Assembly: GCF_028769735.1 (NCBI RefSeq)
Contig: NC_088171.1
Span: forward strand, 124,146,533 to 124,210,532
Direction of reading: 5' to 3'
Origin: Zonotrichia leucophrys gambelii
Lineage: Eukaryota > Chordata > Aves > Passeriformes > Passerellidae
DNA: 64,000 nt
In this document: positions 23,936 to 37,100 of the stretch, piece after piece
Numbering within the stretch: the stretch's first letter is position 1
How the letters are laid out: every line of letters begins with the position of its first letter
The notes under the pieces: model-generated
Databases searched by the model: none
What the model saw: the letters and a program-made list of their open reading frames with translations, nothing else
Told to the model about the DNA's origin: nothing
Program-made: the position numbers and the translations under genes

Positions 23936-25253
23936 AATATTTCCAGAGTCAGAAGGTTTGGATGTATGGTTTAAATCAACCACCAGTACAGAACTTGAAA
24001 ACAATGCCTTTTCTCTCCCCTTTGTTATCATGCTTCTTGTCCCATGGAGGGTTTTTTGTTGCTTTGTTTTAGAATGACTGGAAGAAAATGCTAACCCTTG
24101 TATAGCCAAATAGCAATGTCTGCCCATTCCCTCACTCCAGAATCCCCAAACATGTGGCTGATGTACAGCAGCGCTGTACACACACTCAGAGCTGCCTGCC
24201 TGACTGCCACCCAGCAGCCCTGACAGAGAGATGGGCTCTGTGATCAGCACAGGAGAGTTTTACTCCCAGCACCTAAACCATGAAGAGAAGAGAGGAACTT
24301 CTCTTCCCTCTCCCAGAAGGAGTGAGACATTAGGGCAGCATGAATATCTTTCTCATCCCACTGTTGCCAGATCCCATCATGTCAAATCAAACCCTCCCAT
24401 CAGGTTTAGATGGAGAGAAGCAAGGATTGCACAGGAACAGGCAGCCCCACATCCATCTTGCACCACATGCCCTGTCCTGAGCATATTCCAGCGGTGGGGA
24501 AGAGGAGACATTCACTCAATAGATATCACCAAGGGGATATTGGGATAATTTTAGGTAACTTTCCCAGTGCCTCAGGGCTGGTAACACAGTGATGTTGGTG
24601 CAATACTGCCATGCAGTGGTCAGAGTTTACGGGGGGAGCATCTCTGAATACACCAGGGATTGATTGCAAGGATTTTCTCTGAAGAATATCTATCCCATCT
24701 GATGCACAGTTTACACTTTATATGAGGTAAATGGTGGGTTTGAATTCTGAAGCCTGAGTCCAGACATTTTCAGGTTTAACTCCTCTCTAACACAGGAGTG
24801 GCATGACCACAGATAGCTGTAAGTCCAAAGAAAGGACTGATATTTTTGTGTGGAACATGGAGCAGCCAGAATTAGAATTATTGCAGCACTACCATCAGAA
24901 GCACTCCTGACTATGATAAAAATCCTGCATTACTGAAACTTCAAATATGTCTAGAAAACAACATAATGCACAGCAGCCAGATCAGAAAAGAGACTGAGAC
25001 AATTATAAAAGCAATGTCTGAAGTATAGGGAAGGGCAAAAGAAGCTACATCAGAAACCATCAGCAGATTAGGGGATAAATGAACTGTGAAACAAATCTCA
25101 CATTTGAAAAGTAGTTTTCATCTCCCAGTGAAGGAGAGAGCATGGCCATCCTTGAAGCTGTCCCCCTTGAAAAACACTGAACTCCTTCTCCATCCCCACA
25201 CCAATGCTTGGAACTAGGACACAAGACAGAGGAACCCAAAATCCAGCCCACAT

Positions 25254-25261
<8 letters not shown>

Positions 25262-25303
<42 letters not shown>

Positions 25304-25314
25304 TGTGTGTGTGT
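25262..25314 (+). repeat. (TG)n microsatellite
   Basis: About 26 TG dinucleotides with one TTG interruption near 25301. It lies about 4 kb downstream of the preferred STMN2 poly(A) signal. Confidence 0.97.
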
Positions 25315-26966
25315 TCCATAGCTCTGTGAGCAATAGGAACCAGAATATGCTTGGATTATCCATGGATTAGGGGGTTCTCCAGTGTGCAGTAAAATGCCTG
25401 TGCTCTAGCCATTCATAATTCCAGTGCTGTGCTGAAGCTCTGATGCCATCTGATCTTTTAGTTTTCCTCCTGGGAGATACATGGAGATTCCTTTTGCTAT
25501 TCAAATATCATAGGAATGCCAATAATAGATAATTTAGTTAGGGAAACATTTGCCTGCTTCAAGTCCACGCTCCCCTTCTTTTGGGAGGCAGTAAGTAGCT
25601 GCTGGAAAATGTCTTCCTGCTGTAGCAGTTTGACTTTGGTGAAATAGGTCACAGAAAAAGGAGATCCTGGGAAATTCTTGATGGAGACATGAAAGGCATT
25701 ATCCCAGATACAGGCCAGACAAATGTGATATGAGGAAACAGCCAAGCTACAACTTAAATTTCTTTTAGCTGTGATAGTTGCAATGGATTTTTAAACAAAC
25801 TTTGAAAAATAGGTTCACCCTATCAAAATACATTTTAAAAATATTAGTTCTTTAAAGACACAGCTTTCCAGTAGGTTATTTAGATAATAATTTCTACATA
25901 TTCACAAAAGCTAAATTTCCCCATGTACAACTGCTTCTGACCAGAAGATGGCAATCTCTTATTATTTAATAGGCTGCTATAGATGGCAAATTTTATTTTG
26001 AAGAGCCTTTCAGCCTCTGCAGAATCCTGAAATCCTGCTATGTGGAGTCAGATGTTCCATATTTACCCTAAAATATGGGCTTGGGTTTATATAAAACATA
26101 AAAGATAACACTTTTCTCTTCAAAATTCATTGGTTTTGCTACATTTCCTTAAAAATACAGCACTGGGCAGACATTTAAAATAAACTAAAGGATAAGGTGG
26201 CCATATGAATAAGCAGGTTAATATTAGCTGTTCCCTAGTCTGGAGCTTAGAGGTTGATTCCTGCTCCCAGCAAGTCTGTACCAGCTCTCCTGAGGGTTGG
26301 ATGGAAGCAGGAAAACGTCACTGCTATTCAGAGAGATTTCACACAGGCTGAAAAAGGGTGATGCTGCCAGCATAGGGAAGTGGAGCATCCCTTTCTGCAC
26401 TGTGTTTTGCACTTAGATGTTTGCAAATGATGAAATGAATGGTGGAGTGCAGTGGCATGTGAAGAGCTGTCCATGAGCAGGTTGCACAGAGTGCACGTTT
26501 CCCTGACACAGGTATGAGCTGGGAGCAGCACTGGATGAGAGCACATCTTCTGCCTCCAGGGACAGGTTTGGAGGCAGCACAGCTGCTTGCTTGCAAACAC
26601 AGCCTGTGCTCAGATTAACAGTTCCTGTCAGACCTTGGATGTCCCCACGAAGGGCCAGCTCAGTCTGCCTTTTCCCGCTCCTCAGACACCCTACCAGTGC
26701 TGGAGCGAGCCTGACCCACCCAGCATCTCCCTGGGTGCCTGTCCATGCTGGCACAGCCTGTGGCAGAGCTGCAGGGAAAGATGTCATCTGGGAAACAGAG
26801 AGAAGAGGAAGCTGATGGCTGCCACTGAGAGACAGCAGCAAACTGGCAGCAGCAGCCAAGCTGGGGGAGAGCAAAGATGAACCTGGAGGATGCTGCTTCT
26901 GCTCTGAATTTCCCCAATCCCTGGCACCTCAGGAGGGGTCCTGTGGGAAGGTGATCCATGCATGGA

Positions 26967-27105
26967 AGTCATGGTTTAATCCAGCAGGCAGCTAAACAAA
27001 ACACAGCTGCTGGCTCATTCCCCCCACCAGTGGGATGGAGGAGAAAACTAGAGGACAAAAAAGTAAAATTAATGAGTTGACAGTTTTATAAGACAGAAAT
27101 TGAAA

Positions 27106-27146
<41 letters not shown>

Positions 27147-27444
27147 TGCCATAGCAAAAATTGCTCACCATCCACTGACCAATGCCCAGATGTCATAAGG
27201 CATTGAATATCCCCCTCAGCAGCTGGGGTCAGCTGATCCAGCTGTGTCCCCTCCCATCTCCTTGTGCCTCCCAGCCTTCTCAAAGTGATGTGGTGAGAGA
27301 AGCTGCAAAGTCCTTGACTTAGAGTTAGCACTGATCACCAAACTTCAGTGTATTACCAACACTGCTCTCACCCTGAATCCAAAACACAGGATGGTACCAG
27401 CTCCTAGGGAGAAAATTAACTCTATCCCAGCTAACACCAGGACA
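26967..27444 (-). mobile_element. Solo LTR of an avian ERVL-like endogenous retrovirus
   Basis: Read on the minus strand it begins TGTCCTGGTGTTAGCTGGGA and continues with a block equivalent to 'tagagttaattttct' and an 'agctggta' block. On the + strand it opens with the terminal element 'catggtttaatccagcaggc' and contains 'accagtgggatgg', 'attgctcaccatccactgac' and 'cagctgtgtcccctcccat'. I recognise this set and order from a common, non-coding avian LTR family. No retroviral internal genes flank it, so it is a solo LTR left by recombination or a decayed copy. No clear target-site duplication could be seen. The (TAA)n array sits inside it, as is usual for the family. Family naming is from memory. 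Confidence 0.78.
27108..27143 (+). repeat. (TAA)n microsatellite inside the LTR
   Basis: About 12 copies of TAA (or AAT), in the interior of the LTR described at 26967-27444. It probably expanded from an A/T-rich internal segment of that LTR. Confidence 0.95.
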
Positions 27445-28667
27445 GCAGGGTCCCAGGCATGCTGGGAACTGCACTCTGAACCCATCCAAGATGCTGTCCA
27501 GCACTGAACACCACTGCAGGGGTGTGTGCCCTGTGCTCCCCAGCTTACAGCAGGTCACCAGCACTGGGCATTATCTGCTTGTCCTCTGGCCAACTGTTCT
27601 CCATGTTAGACCTGACTGTAGAAATGAGGCTACTTCTGCATTTCACAGTGCATTTTTACCCTCATCTTTTACACAATAATCAGGTGCTTGGACTGGTTTT
27701 AAAAATGTATTTTTTTTTCCTATGGAAGGATTCATGATGAGTTTTTGAAGGCATGCAGGCTTCTCTGTTCTCTAGGGGTGCACCTCCACAGCTTTGATAG
27801 AGCTCATTGGCAAACCAAGCTGGAATTTACAATGTTGATATTAGAGAGATTCCTCCTCAATGTTTCCCATTAGTTTTGTGGTTATCCAAGGTGTAGAATT
27901 TCTCCACACTGAAGCTGAAGGCAAGACTGGACATCTTCCAGGGCTCTGGACCATGCAGAGTTTACAATATTGACAGGCTCTCCTTTGGCCTGTGCAAGAT
28001 GCTGCTGTACCTGGCAGATGCCAGGCAGGGCTGGGGAGTCCCCCATTCCTGGCAGGCATCCTGGGATCATTCCTGGGACACAGGGTGCTCACACCAGCTG
28101 GCCTCAGTGCCATCACACGTTTCATGCTCCCAGAGGCACCAAGAGGTCCTGGCTGCACAGAGTCCCCTGCATTGCCCAGGGCACCTGCAGCACAGTGTGG
28201 GGGTGTGTTCAGACAGCCCCACGCTCCTGGCCTGGGCTCAGAGCCTGCTCAGCTCAGCCAGCTGGAAACCAGGATCCTCCCCAGCCAGGCTGGGAGTCCC
28301 AGGATGCTGGGAGCAAGGACTTGGCTGCTGAAGCACAGCCACACAGGCTCCAGCTCACCCTGAGAGGCTACTGCTTACTGCTGCAAGCATGGAGCCCTCT
28401 CACAGATTTTATGGAAAACCTGGATATTTTCTATGCTTTAATACTGGGGAAAAATCCCCTCCTCTTATTTGAACCAATAAAATATAGGAACTGCTTTTTC
28501 ATCACGTAATTTTTCTCCTTTCTGAGAGAAATTAGATCTTTCCTAGTTTAGAGGAGAAAAATTCCCTGCACTGAAAGAGAATTTCTCCTTTCTCATGGAC
28601 TGTAGCACAGGGGGACAACTCTGCAGTCAGATACTGTTTTACCTGCACTCTTCTATGGATTTTCCAG

Positions 28668-28669
<2 letters not shown>

Positions 28670-28708
<39 letters not shown>
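28670..28708 (+). repeat. Poly(A) tract, 39 bases
   Basis: An uninterrupted adenine run followed by GAAGGGAAAG. As with the tract at 22111, no retroposed body or target-site duplication is recognisable. Confidence 0.97.
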
Positions 28709-28710
<2 letters not shown>

Positions 28711-30884
28711 AGGGAAAGAGGTTTCTACACTGAAGATAATTTCTTCCCAGGTATGTGGAACACATAGGTGTAACCTGTATATCCCCTTTTCTTTCCATCA
28801 CATTTCAGACTACTTTCCAGTAGGGTTAAAGGCAGGACAAAAGCAAGAAGTCAGCCAAATTTATTAGTTTCCTGAAGAGCTCTGTCTGCATTTTGGAGCT
28901 CTAAAGTCCTTTGCCCAGCATAGGATGATGTGCAGGTCTGAGGTGTAAGCAAAAATGAATGATTAAAACAGAAACACACCATTTTCTAAGCAGCATCTTG
29001 ATTTCTGTGGAAAGGGGAATTGCACTTTCTCTCCCAGCAGTGAAAATCAACCACAAATACTTCAATATTGATTCCTGGCATGGCCATACCCAGAAACTTA
29101 ATCTTTCTTGGTTTGCCTAACATGGGAAAAAATATCTTTCTCCTTATTCTGCTCCATGATTTATTCATTATTTTGGGGTTAACAATGATTTATTTTCTTC
29201 TTGCTAGCCTTGTAGTAGAAGGTATAGTTGCCTGAAATCACAAAAGCTTTTTCACAATGCATATTATCTCACTAAGAAAAAGGTTCAAAATAGGACTTTG
29301 CATCTTTGCATCACTCTTAAGACTTTATTGTTCTCCGAATGACCACTATGCTCACAGTGGTCTTAAAAGAAAGTAAATAGAAATTAAAAACAAAATTATC
29401 TCCATTACACTTAGGCAGACAAGAACTAACTGAAAATAGAGGTGGAAGTAGATAGAGTTGCAGTTTTATTCAGCCACTGGTCTTGAAGAAATACTATACA
29501 TTTGAGACTATACTAAAATGCCTAGAGAAGTGTCAGAACAACTTCAGTTTTTCTCAGAACTAGGTAAGACTCATGAATGTCACCATCCTGATGGGTATTT
29601 CTAAGAAAAAGCCTAGAGATGGTCATAAATAAAGCAGGAGGCTTTAAGAAGGCAAAATCAAGTGGATATGTGGGTGAAAATACAAGTATTCATGGTAGTC
29701 ATGGCATTGCATTGGGTAGCTGCTCATGTCAAAAGAGGTAACCCTGTCAGTAACTGTAGATATTTTATTAATTTAAATGTGAGGAGTCTACTATGGCATT
29801 ACAAATATGGCACTTTCCATAGGAAGGATACTGGAGAAATCAAGTCCATCTCCTCATAGATGTTGGCTATGATATGCCCCTGAAGTCATAGAATCTACAG
29901 AGCATCAACAACTCCATATGGAATCCTAAATTATTTTCACATACTTATCAAAAGCCAGCCAGGTGGGTGGGTGGTTCTGCTGAAAATGTCCTGGATTCAG
30001 GCAGCTGCAAGTACTCAACCACCAGTAACAGATTTTAGACTGTCTCTGAAAAGTTGCTGGAAGCACAGATAATGTTACTATAAATATTGTTAAATCTACA
30101 GCTACTTAAAGCAGAAGTTAAAGCTTCTCTAATTTTGCCTTCTCCCTCAAAGTTCAGATGACTCTCACGCTACCTATCTTAGTTAAGTTAGCTTCTCTCA
30201 TGACCCAAGTCCCCAGGTATCCTTACAAGCCCTGGGTACCCTTACAAGCTGTTCATCCCCTGTGTATGGCACTGGGCTTCATTTGGTACAGCAACCACAG
30301 GAGAATGAGAGAATGGGAATCCATTAAATTCTCGAGTGCTATTGAATATTTTGGGAAGGACACTCCCCCCTTACTACAAACTGCTTAATATTTTCTGGCA
30401 AACAAACTCTCAGAGGCCATGATAGAGAAAAATACATAAAGGAGAAGGCAGAGAGTTTCTAAAGTATGCTTTAGCTTACCCCATGTTATGTATTTTGTCC
30501 ATCATGACATAAGATATCACAAATGCTGGTAGAAGTGTTTCATGGCAAATGCAGGTCATTCTTTGGGACTTGGAAAAGGGAATAAAGTAACAAATAACAA
30601 GGTAACACATCATTTTTGGTGTTTGGACCTCATCAATTTTTGTGCACTTCTTGAAACAGTGCCCTGTGGAAACTTGTTAAAGTCACACACAAGGAATTTC
30701 ACAGAATCCAGTAGCTGTCAAACTGAAGTGTTCTACTTTATGAAGAATTAACTTTCCCTCTCAAAACCAGCTGTGGATCTGCAAAATTACTTATGAAAAA
30801 GTTTATTTCCCTCTCTTTCCCATTAATCACAATCTGATTTACTTAATTTACTGAAGCCAGGACCTCTTTTATGGCTTCTTAAAA

Positions 30885-31150
30885 GAGAATGGACAACAGG
30901 GCAGACTTAGACTGGGCACTGAAAGCATTTCTTTACCAACAGGGTGGTCAACCAGACCTCAGTCTGTTGAAACAGACCTCACAGAGAGGTGATCAATGCT
31001 CCAAGCTTGTCAGTGTATAAGAGGCATTTGGACAATGCCCTTAAAATCATGCCTTAACTTTTGGTGAGCCCTGAGGGATTAGAATGAGATGATCACTGTA
31101 GGTCCCTTCCAACTGAAATTGTCTGTTCTATTTTATTCTGTGCTATGCCA
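30885..31150 (+). mobile_element. CR1 LINE fragment, sense orientation, old
   Basis: Diverged but collinear with the CR1 tail: 'gggcagacttagactgggca', 'atttctttaccaacagggtg', 'gaggcatttggacaatgccc', 'gatgatcactgtaggtccct' and 'tccaactgaaattgtctgtt', ending TATTTTATTCTGTGC. It appears older than the other copies because more positions differ. Confidence 0.82.
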
Positions 31151-34100
31151 TTTAATTGTTTTGGCCATTCATGTTTTCATCCCTGAGAGAATATTGGATG
31201 AATTTCTGGTGGTGAAACAATATCTTGTTTTTTCTTATTCTAAAGAAAAATTGATGGCGATATAACAGCCACTATAAATGAACCCTCAAAGTAAAATCTT
31301 TTCAGATATAAATTTAAGTGTTTGTATTTTGATCACGCTTTAAAAACCACAAAGTTTAAAATTAACTGTACACTTCATAAAAGAAAAAAAAATACCAAAT
31401 AGCACTTAAGAGGTATGGCTGTTCATTTGATCTTTGCATGGCTAATAAAGGATCTGATGTGAATATTCCCTTATACAAACAGAAATTTGTTCCACTGTGT
31501 TATTTAATGTTGAATCAGGCACTAAACAGGTCATTCAAAAGCCCATAGTTGAATAGTTGAATCATTGCAAAAAGGAAACATTTAGACTCACTTGAGTAAG
31601 TAAGAGAATTCACACACCATGACCTATATCCTCTTTTTTTTTAGATACGACGGCATAATTGTGCCTAAAATGGGAGGTACATCATTGTTGATCTGTAACT
31701 GTGGCAATCATTCTTTCATTCATCACATGTATCCAAGCATTACCTGTATCTGACTGCAAACAGAAATGGAAGCAGTATCAGCAAATTAAATACTGTCCTT
31801 GGCTGCCTAGGGAAAAAAAAAAAACATGAAAAAAGAAGAAGTGATTTGGTTAAATACTTGTGACTTCAGGTGTGGCTCAGCTCAGGAACTGCATCTCTCC
31901 ATTCTCTGACATGGATGAACTTTCTGAGGGAGCTGCTTCCCTCCTACTTTCCTGTTTGCCAGGAAAAGCTCTCATGAGTTTATCAATCCTTGTTGTGCTA
32001 TTCATGAAGCCATCAGAATAGAAGGGTTGGTCCAAGGCATAAAAACAGCAGCAGACTCTACATTCCAACCAAGTACCTGAGAAATGGCATGTGGTAAGAG
32101 CATGCCCTCATATGATGGATGCAGGCAACCGGGCTCCTGTTGGCAGCAAAAAAAAACCTGCATGGAGAAGTTTGTCTGCTTTACCATCGCTCCCAGCCCC
32201 AAACAAACCTATCCCAAAAGCAGGAAGGCAATTGCAAATATTATCTATTTTCACCCACCCCAAAGAGAAATTTCTTTATCAGCCCTTCTGGAGAAAGATG
32301 CAAACAATAGAATGCTTATGCTCACTTGGTTTAACTCTACATGCTCCCAGTGTTCCATCACCCAGAACATTTAAGAGAACCACAAGAAACTGCTAGGAGT
32401 AGGGGAGCTCAGTAGCAATCCCACATAATTTAAGATTATTTAAGATTCTGGCAGGATACTCCAAGTGAGCAAAGCACCATGTAGGGGCCAAATGAGAAAA
32501 GAATCTGGTTCATCCTAGTGTTGAGAGATGGCTGACCTTTGAGCAATTCCACTCATAGTTGTTATTTACTGGAGCAGGTCTGAAGTGAAGACAACAACAA
32601 ATGATGACTGGTGATGACAGCTAAAACCAGAGACCTAAAACATCTCTCTGCTGAGCAGAGCCAAGCAAAGCATCAGCTCGTGCCTCTGATCACAGGCCAC
32701 CAAGAAAGAGCAGCAGCATTCCTTGGCACATTCTGTAGCCAGGCAACTTTCCATGGCTATTTTTGACAACTACCAGGTGGTGGCCAGCCAATACATTCTG
32801 CAGATGGGCAGATGATCACATCTTGTTGCCAAAAAGCTTTAAGTGATTTACTCCCTTAGAGAAGTCCCCAGTATTTCTAAGCTCAGACCCAAACAGCAGC
32901 ATCTCGGTACAGGGTGAGCTGAGAAAAAGTGTCCAGCAGGTGATTTGTCACTTCAGCTTACTTCTCAGAAGATAAAGCAGAGCTTGCAGGGTTCTTCCAA
33001 CCAGCTCAGGGGAGCCCTCAAAGTTACCTGTACACCCAGAGGAGGATTGTGTCAAGCCCATGAAGGTGCCTTTGCCACGGGTGAAGTTTGTTTCTGAGCA
33101 CAGACACGCTGCTGTGCAGTGCATCTCAGGCAAACAGTGCAAACATAAATCTGCCCAAATCTGAGGGGTGCTTTATGGAGACCTGAAGCCCTTTTGAGTG
33201 GCATGCTTCTGCCAGCAGAAAATAAATTGTATGGATCTTATGCCAACTGAGAGCATCCCTTTCCAGCATTTTCAAACACAAAGTCACGTAGGAAGATGCC
33301 GGAGAAGCAGTCAGAAAACAAAAGAAACTGCAAGCCAGGGTCTCCAGTGGAAATGGTATTAATGTCAAATGACATAAGTGTCAAGTATGAGTCACTGCTG
33401 CCATTTCTCCCCTCCCACATGAGGAAAATGTATACTCTGTGGCCAAGGCAGAGCAGGACAGGATGATAGATATTAGGCAGTTTGACTCCAGTGCAAATGA
33501 GCTGTTAGGGTTTAATAGAAGGGTCTTTATAATGCACACTTCATTTCCATAGCACCCAATGAAGGACTGGAAACTGTCCTACAGCCAGTGAGAGTTTACC
33601 AACATTTCAGTGGCAGAAAGCAATACTCTTGGAAAGCTCTCCTGAACCACTGCCCACATTTGGTAGCTGTGGTGACTAATACAAAGCTGGTGTTTTAAAA
33701 ACAGCATTAGAACAAGAAAGCTACTTCATTTTCCTTCCTGATTGTAGGCCAAGTGCCAGCAGTGACTGACAGCTTGATCTGCCAAACAAGAAAAGTTTAG
33801 GGGGGGGTGTTTATTATTTAGACATGAGAAAGGTGATGCACCTTTGAAAGTGTGTACACATAAAGCATGTCTTCATTTTGAGAGCATGGTCTTACAGAAA
33901 AGGGGCTGCTTAAACTAATAGCAAAGTAGGCCAATCCTCAGCCATTGCAGTACTGTGAGCAAAGCTCCAGCAGTTCACAAATGCCAGGAATCTGCCCTAT
34001 TGTCTGCCTTTCCACCCCACTTTATTGTCTGTGAAGTTTGCCTTTCAGTCTACCCAAGTTTGGTGTACTTCGATAACTCAGTCAACAGAGGGAAGCAGAT

Positions 34101-37100
34101 GGCAAACATTTCCTCCCAGAAGCCTGGGGTTTCTTTCTGGCATCCTAGTGATATGAGAGGTATCACAGATACCTCTTGCCCAGATGCAAACCTTCTGGCC
34201 AGCACCACTGTGCTTTGCCATCAGTTTCCTCTCCTGTCAAGGCATCACTGACTCTTAAAAGTCAAAGTGAGCTGGTTTAATTTTGGGACTAGCAGTGTAC
34301 ATGGTTTGAACCTTATCTCACTTCTTCAATAACTTATCCAGAAAAAAAAATATCTGTTGGGAAAGAAACTGCTGATACTGATTGTTTGCTGCTCACCTGG
34401 ACACCATAAAGGCATGCATGTTGTTTAGGTCACACTGTGTCATCCCTTGCACGTGATGTGCAGGCTGGGTTATCTCCATGAATACAGGAGGAGGTTCAGG
34501 GGCCAGGAGGGAGGATTTGCTGTGGTGCCTGAAAATGCTGTTATTTTTTTAGGTGTGCCTGTCTGTGAGCCTGCAGGACTCTGACAGTTCAGTGTGCCCA
34601 ATGCTTTCCACTATTTTCTCATTTTTTAATAACACATAATTCAAACTTATGAATAGTGACTATTTCACCAGAGCATAACCATAACCTGTCATCTGGAATA
34701 GGCATTTGCAGTAGTGAAATGCTTTTGCTCCATGGAGATACCAGTACAGCTCCAGAATAGAAAGATATTTTCTGACACTAGATTACTTACTGTAAGAGAT
34801 ATCTCAGTGTTCAGTGGCACTGAATTCATTATTTGTCCATTTTGGCCATGTCAGACTTTATCCCACAGGTTCCAGAGAGAAACAGCAATCTCCGACTGCA
34901 ACTGTGATCTCATCCCCCTGAAGACAGCAGGGAGAAACTTCTAATTATTACCCATGGTACCAAGTCTCTGCACAGGTTTTTTTGTTTGTTTTGGTTTGTT
35001 AAAGAAATCTTCTTTCCCTTATGCCACAAATGTTAGAACTGAGCCCTGACACAGTTGCTGGCCTCAGAGGGAGAAGAAGGAAAACCCAGGAGAATCAGCC
35101 CATTGCACCCCAACATGCAGAGAGCCACAGAGACGTCAGGGCACAATACATACTATAAAGTTCTTTGCTGGAACAAAAGCACCCTCATTGCACTCCCATT
35201 CTCTTTTAAATCAACAGAGTTGTAAAAGTTATTTCTATAGGCATCTATTTTCTCTCTCTCATAAAATTGTTTGAAAGCATTTCCCAAACAGCCCTGTCGC
35301 TATTGTGCAGCCCAACCCCGCCCCAAACGGCGCTCCTTGGCTCCCATGGGCCGCGCCACTGAATGCTGCAATCACTCTGCTGCCTCACAGCCTTCCTCCT
35401 CTTGTGAAAGCCAGAGCACAAACCAAAATTGTTCCAGAGACACTAATCTGTGTTTTCTGTACGCTCCCCAAGAAGAGACACAACTGAACTATTTTCGTAT
35501 GTCCTCCAGAAAAGAGTTTTCCTACCCACTCTAAGATTTTGTCTTTCTCTCCTTACAAAGGATTGCAAAACAAGTCCTAACAAATCCTAATTGCCTTTTT
35601 TATTTCCTCTGACATCATCATGTGAAGACCATTTGCCCAAGGTTAGAAGGGCTCCTTGTTCATTCCCTGAATACATCACTCCAAGTCAGAGATTGGCCAT
35701 TTTGAGCAACTGAGCCGTGTGTAGGCACAAATGCCTTGCTGAAGCATCTAGCCCTTTATTAGTGCTGCACATTTGTCATTGTTCTGGTATCAGACAGTAG
35801 AACTAGAGAGGCAACAGAGGGAAGCAAGCAATTGGTTAGGGAGAATATAATCTGTGGCATTGTTTGTGCCCAGGGAAGGCTGTAAGAGCACAGCTGTGTC
35901 TGCAGAAATTCAGGATCTGGGGCACCTTGTGCAAAAGGAGTGATGTTTTATTGTCAGCTTCTCATCCAGGTAATTACATCCATTTCATGAGCAGAGGCAA
36001 TTTCAGTGAGAATAAAGTTTCAGCCTTATCTGATGGTGATCCTATCTCTTGTGTCCAAGCAACTGATACATCACACAGGGTAGGAAAGCACCACGATGTT
36101 TCTGGCAAGTGAGGAGGATTGAGGGGAATATCCCCTCCTTTCACACATGGGCCCCTTTTCTCAGCCCTCGCCTTTTTCCACAGTCCCAACAAGTTTCCTT
36201 TCATGCCTTTAACTCCGCTCAAAGCTGCACTCTAAATGCCAATTTTCACATCCTAGACATTTTTATTACTGCACATTTTCCACTGGGATCCCAGCTGGCA
36301 CCTTGCCATGTCCCTACCATGATCCAGTGCCACAATGGCAATCTGTGCCATCTCAGCAGAGTCTTCAGCTGTGCATGCCCCATGATCACACAGAGCCCTC
36401 ACATGGGTATTTTTCTCCCCTTAAACCCATTCTTACCCAGATCTGGTCCACATGAAGATCACCTATGTGTGTCACCACTTATCTCTCCCTGTTGAAGGGG
36501 TCTGAGTATTGAAGACCTTCAGCCCTAGTGATAAACCATGCACATGATGATTTGAGATATCGTAAGTAAAGCCATGGCTTCAAATAATTTATTTAACACC
36601 TAGTATATTACACACAAAAGACTGTGTTAGAAACACAGTGCTGAGGTTTGAAGTCAACACCAAAAAAAACACATCTGAGGGAAGTATTAATTTTGCCTAC
36701 AAAACCTGTTTGGTTCCAAACACTGGCTGGATTTCCTTTCTTCAGGGTGTAGTAAAGGAATCTCGTTGTTGCTGAAATAGCTAAATGTGTTAGGAGACTT
36801 TGGAGTGGAAAATACAGTCTTAGAGTTGAGGGTAAAGAGAGAACTGGATTGTTTGGGTTTTTTTTTGTTTTGTTTTTTTTTTTAGTTACATTTCCTTAAG
36901 GGCTGTAGGAGACTAGGAAAAGCCTTCCTAAATGTTCCCTATGCTGAAACTCTGACGTGCGAAATAACTCAGGCTGATGTGAAGAACTATTCACCCTCTG
37001 GGGCTTCCAGAAAATCAAGAGCAGCTGTGCTTTGAATCTAGAACTGCTGCAGAACTCCTGAAGAAAAAATGAACCCAGTTTGAAACACCTCTGCCAAGAA

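Noticed and set aside
26413..26874. 153-codon minus-strand open frame
   Set aside because: No domain, overlapped by several other open frames on both strands; likely chance.
27970..28509. 179-codon open frame in the intergenic region
   Set aside because: Three frames of the same stretch are open at once and none resembles a known protein, so it reflects base composition.
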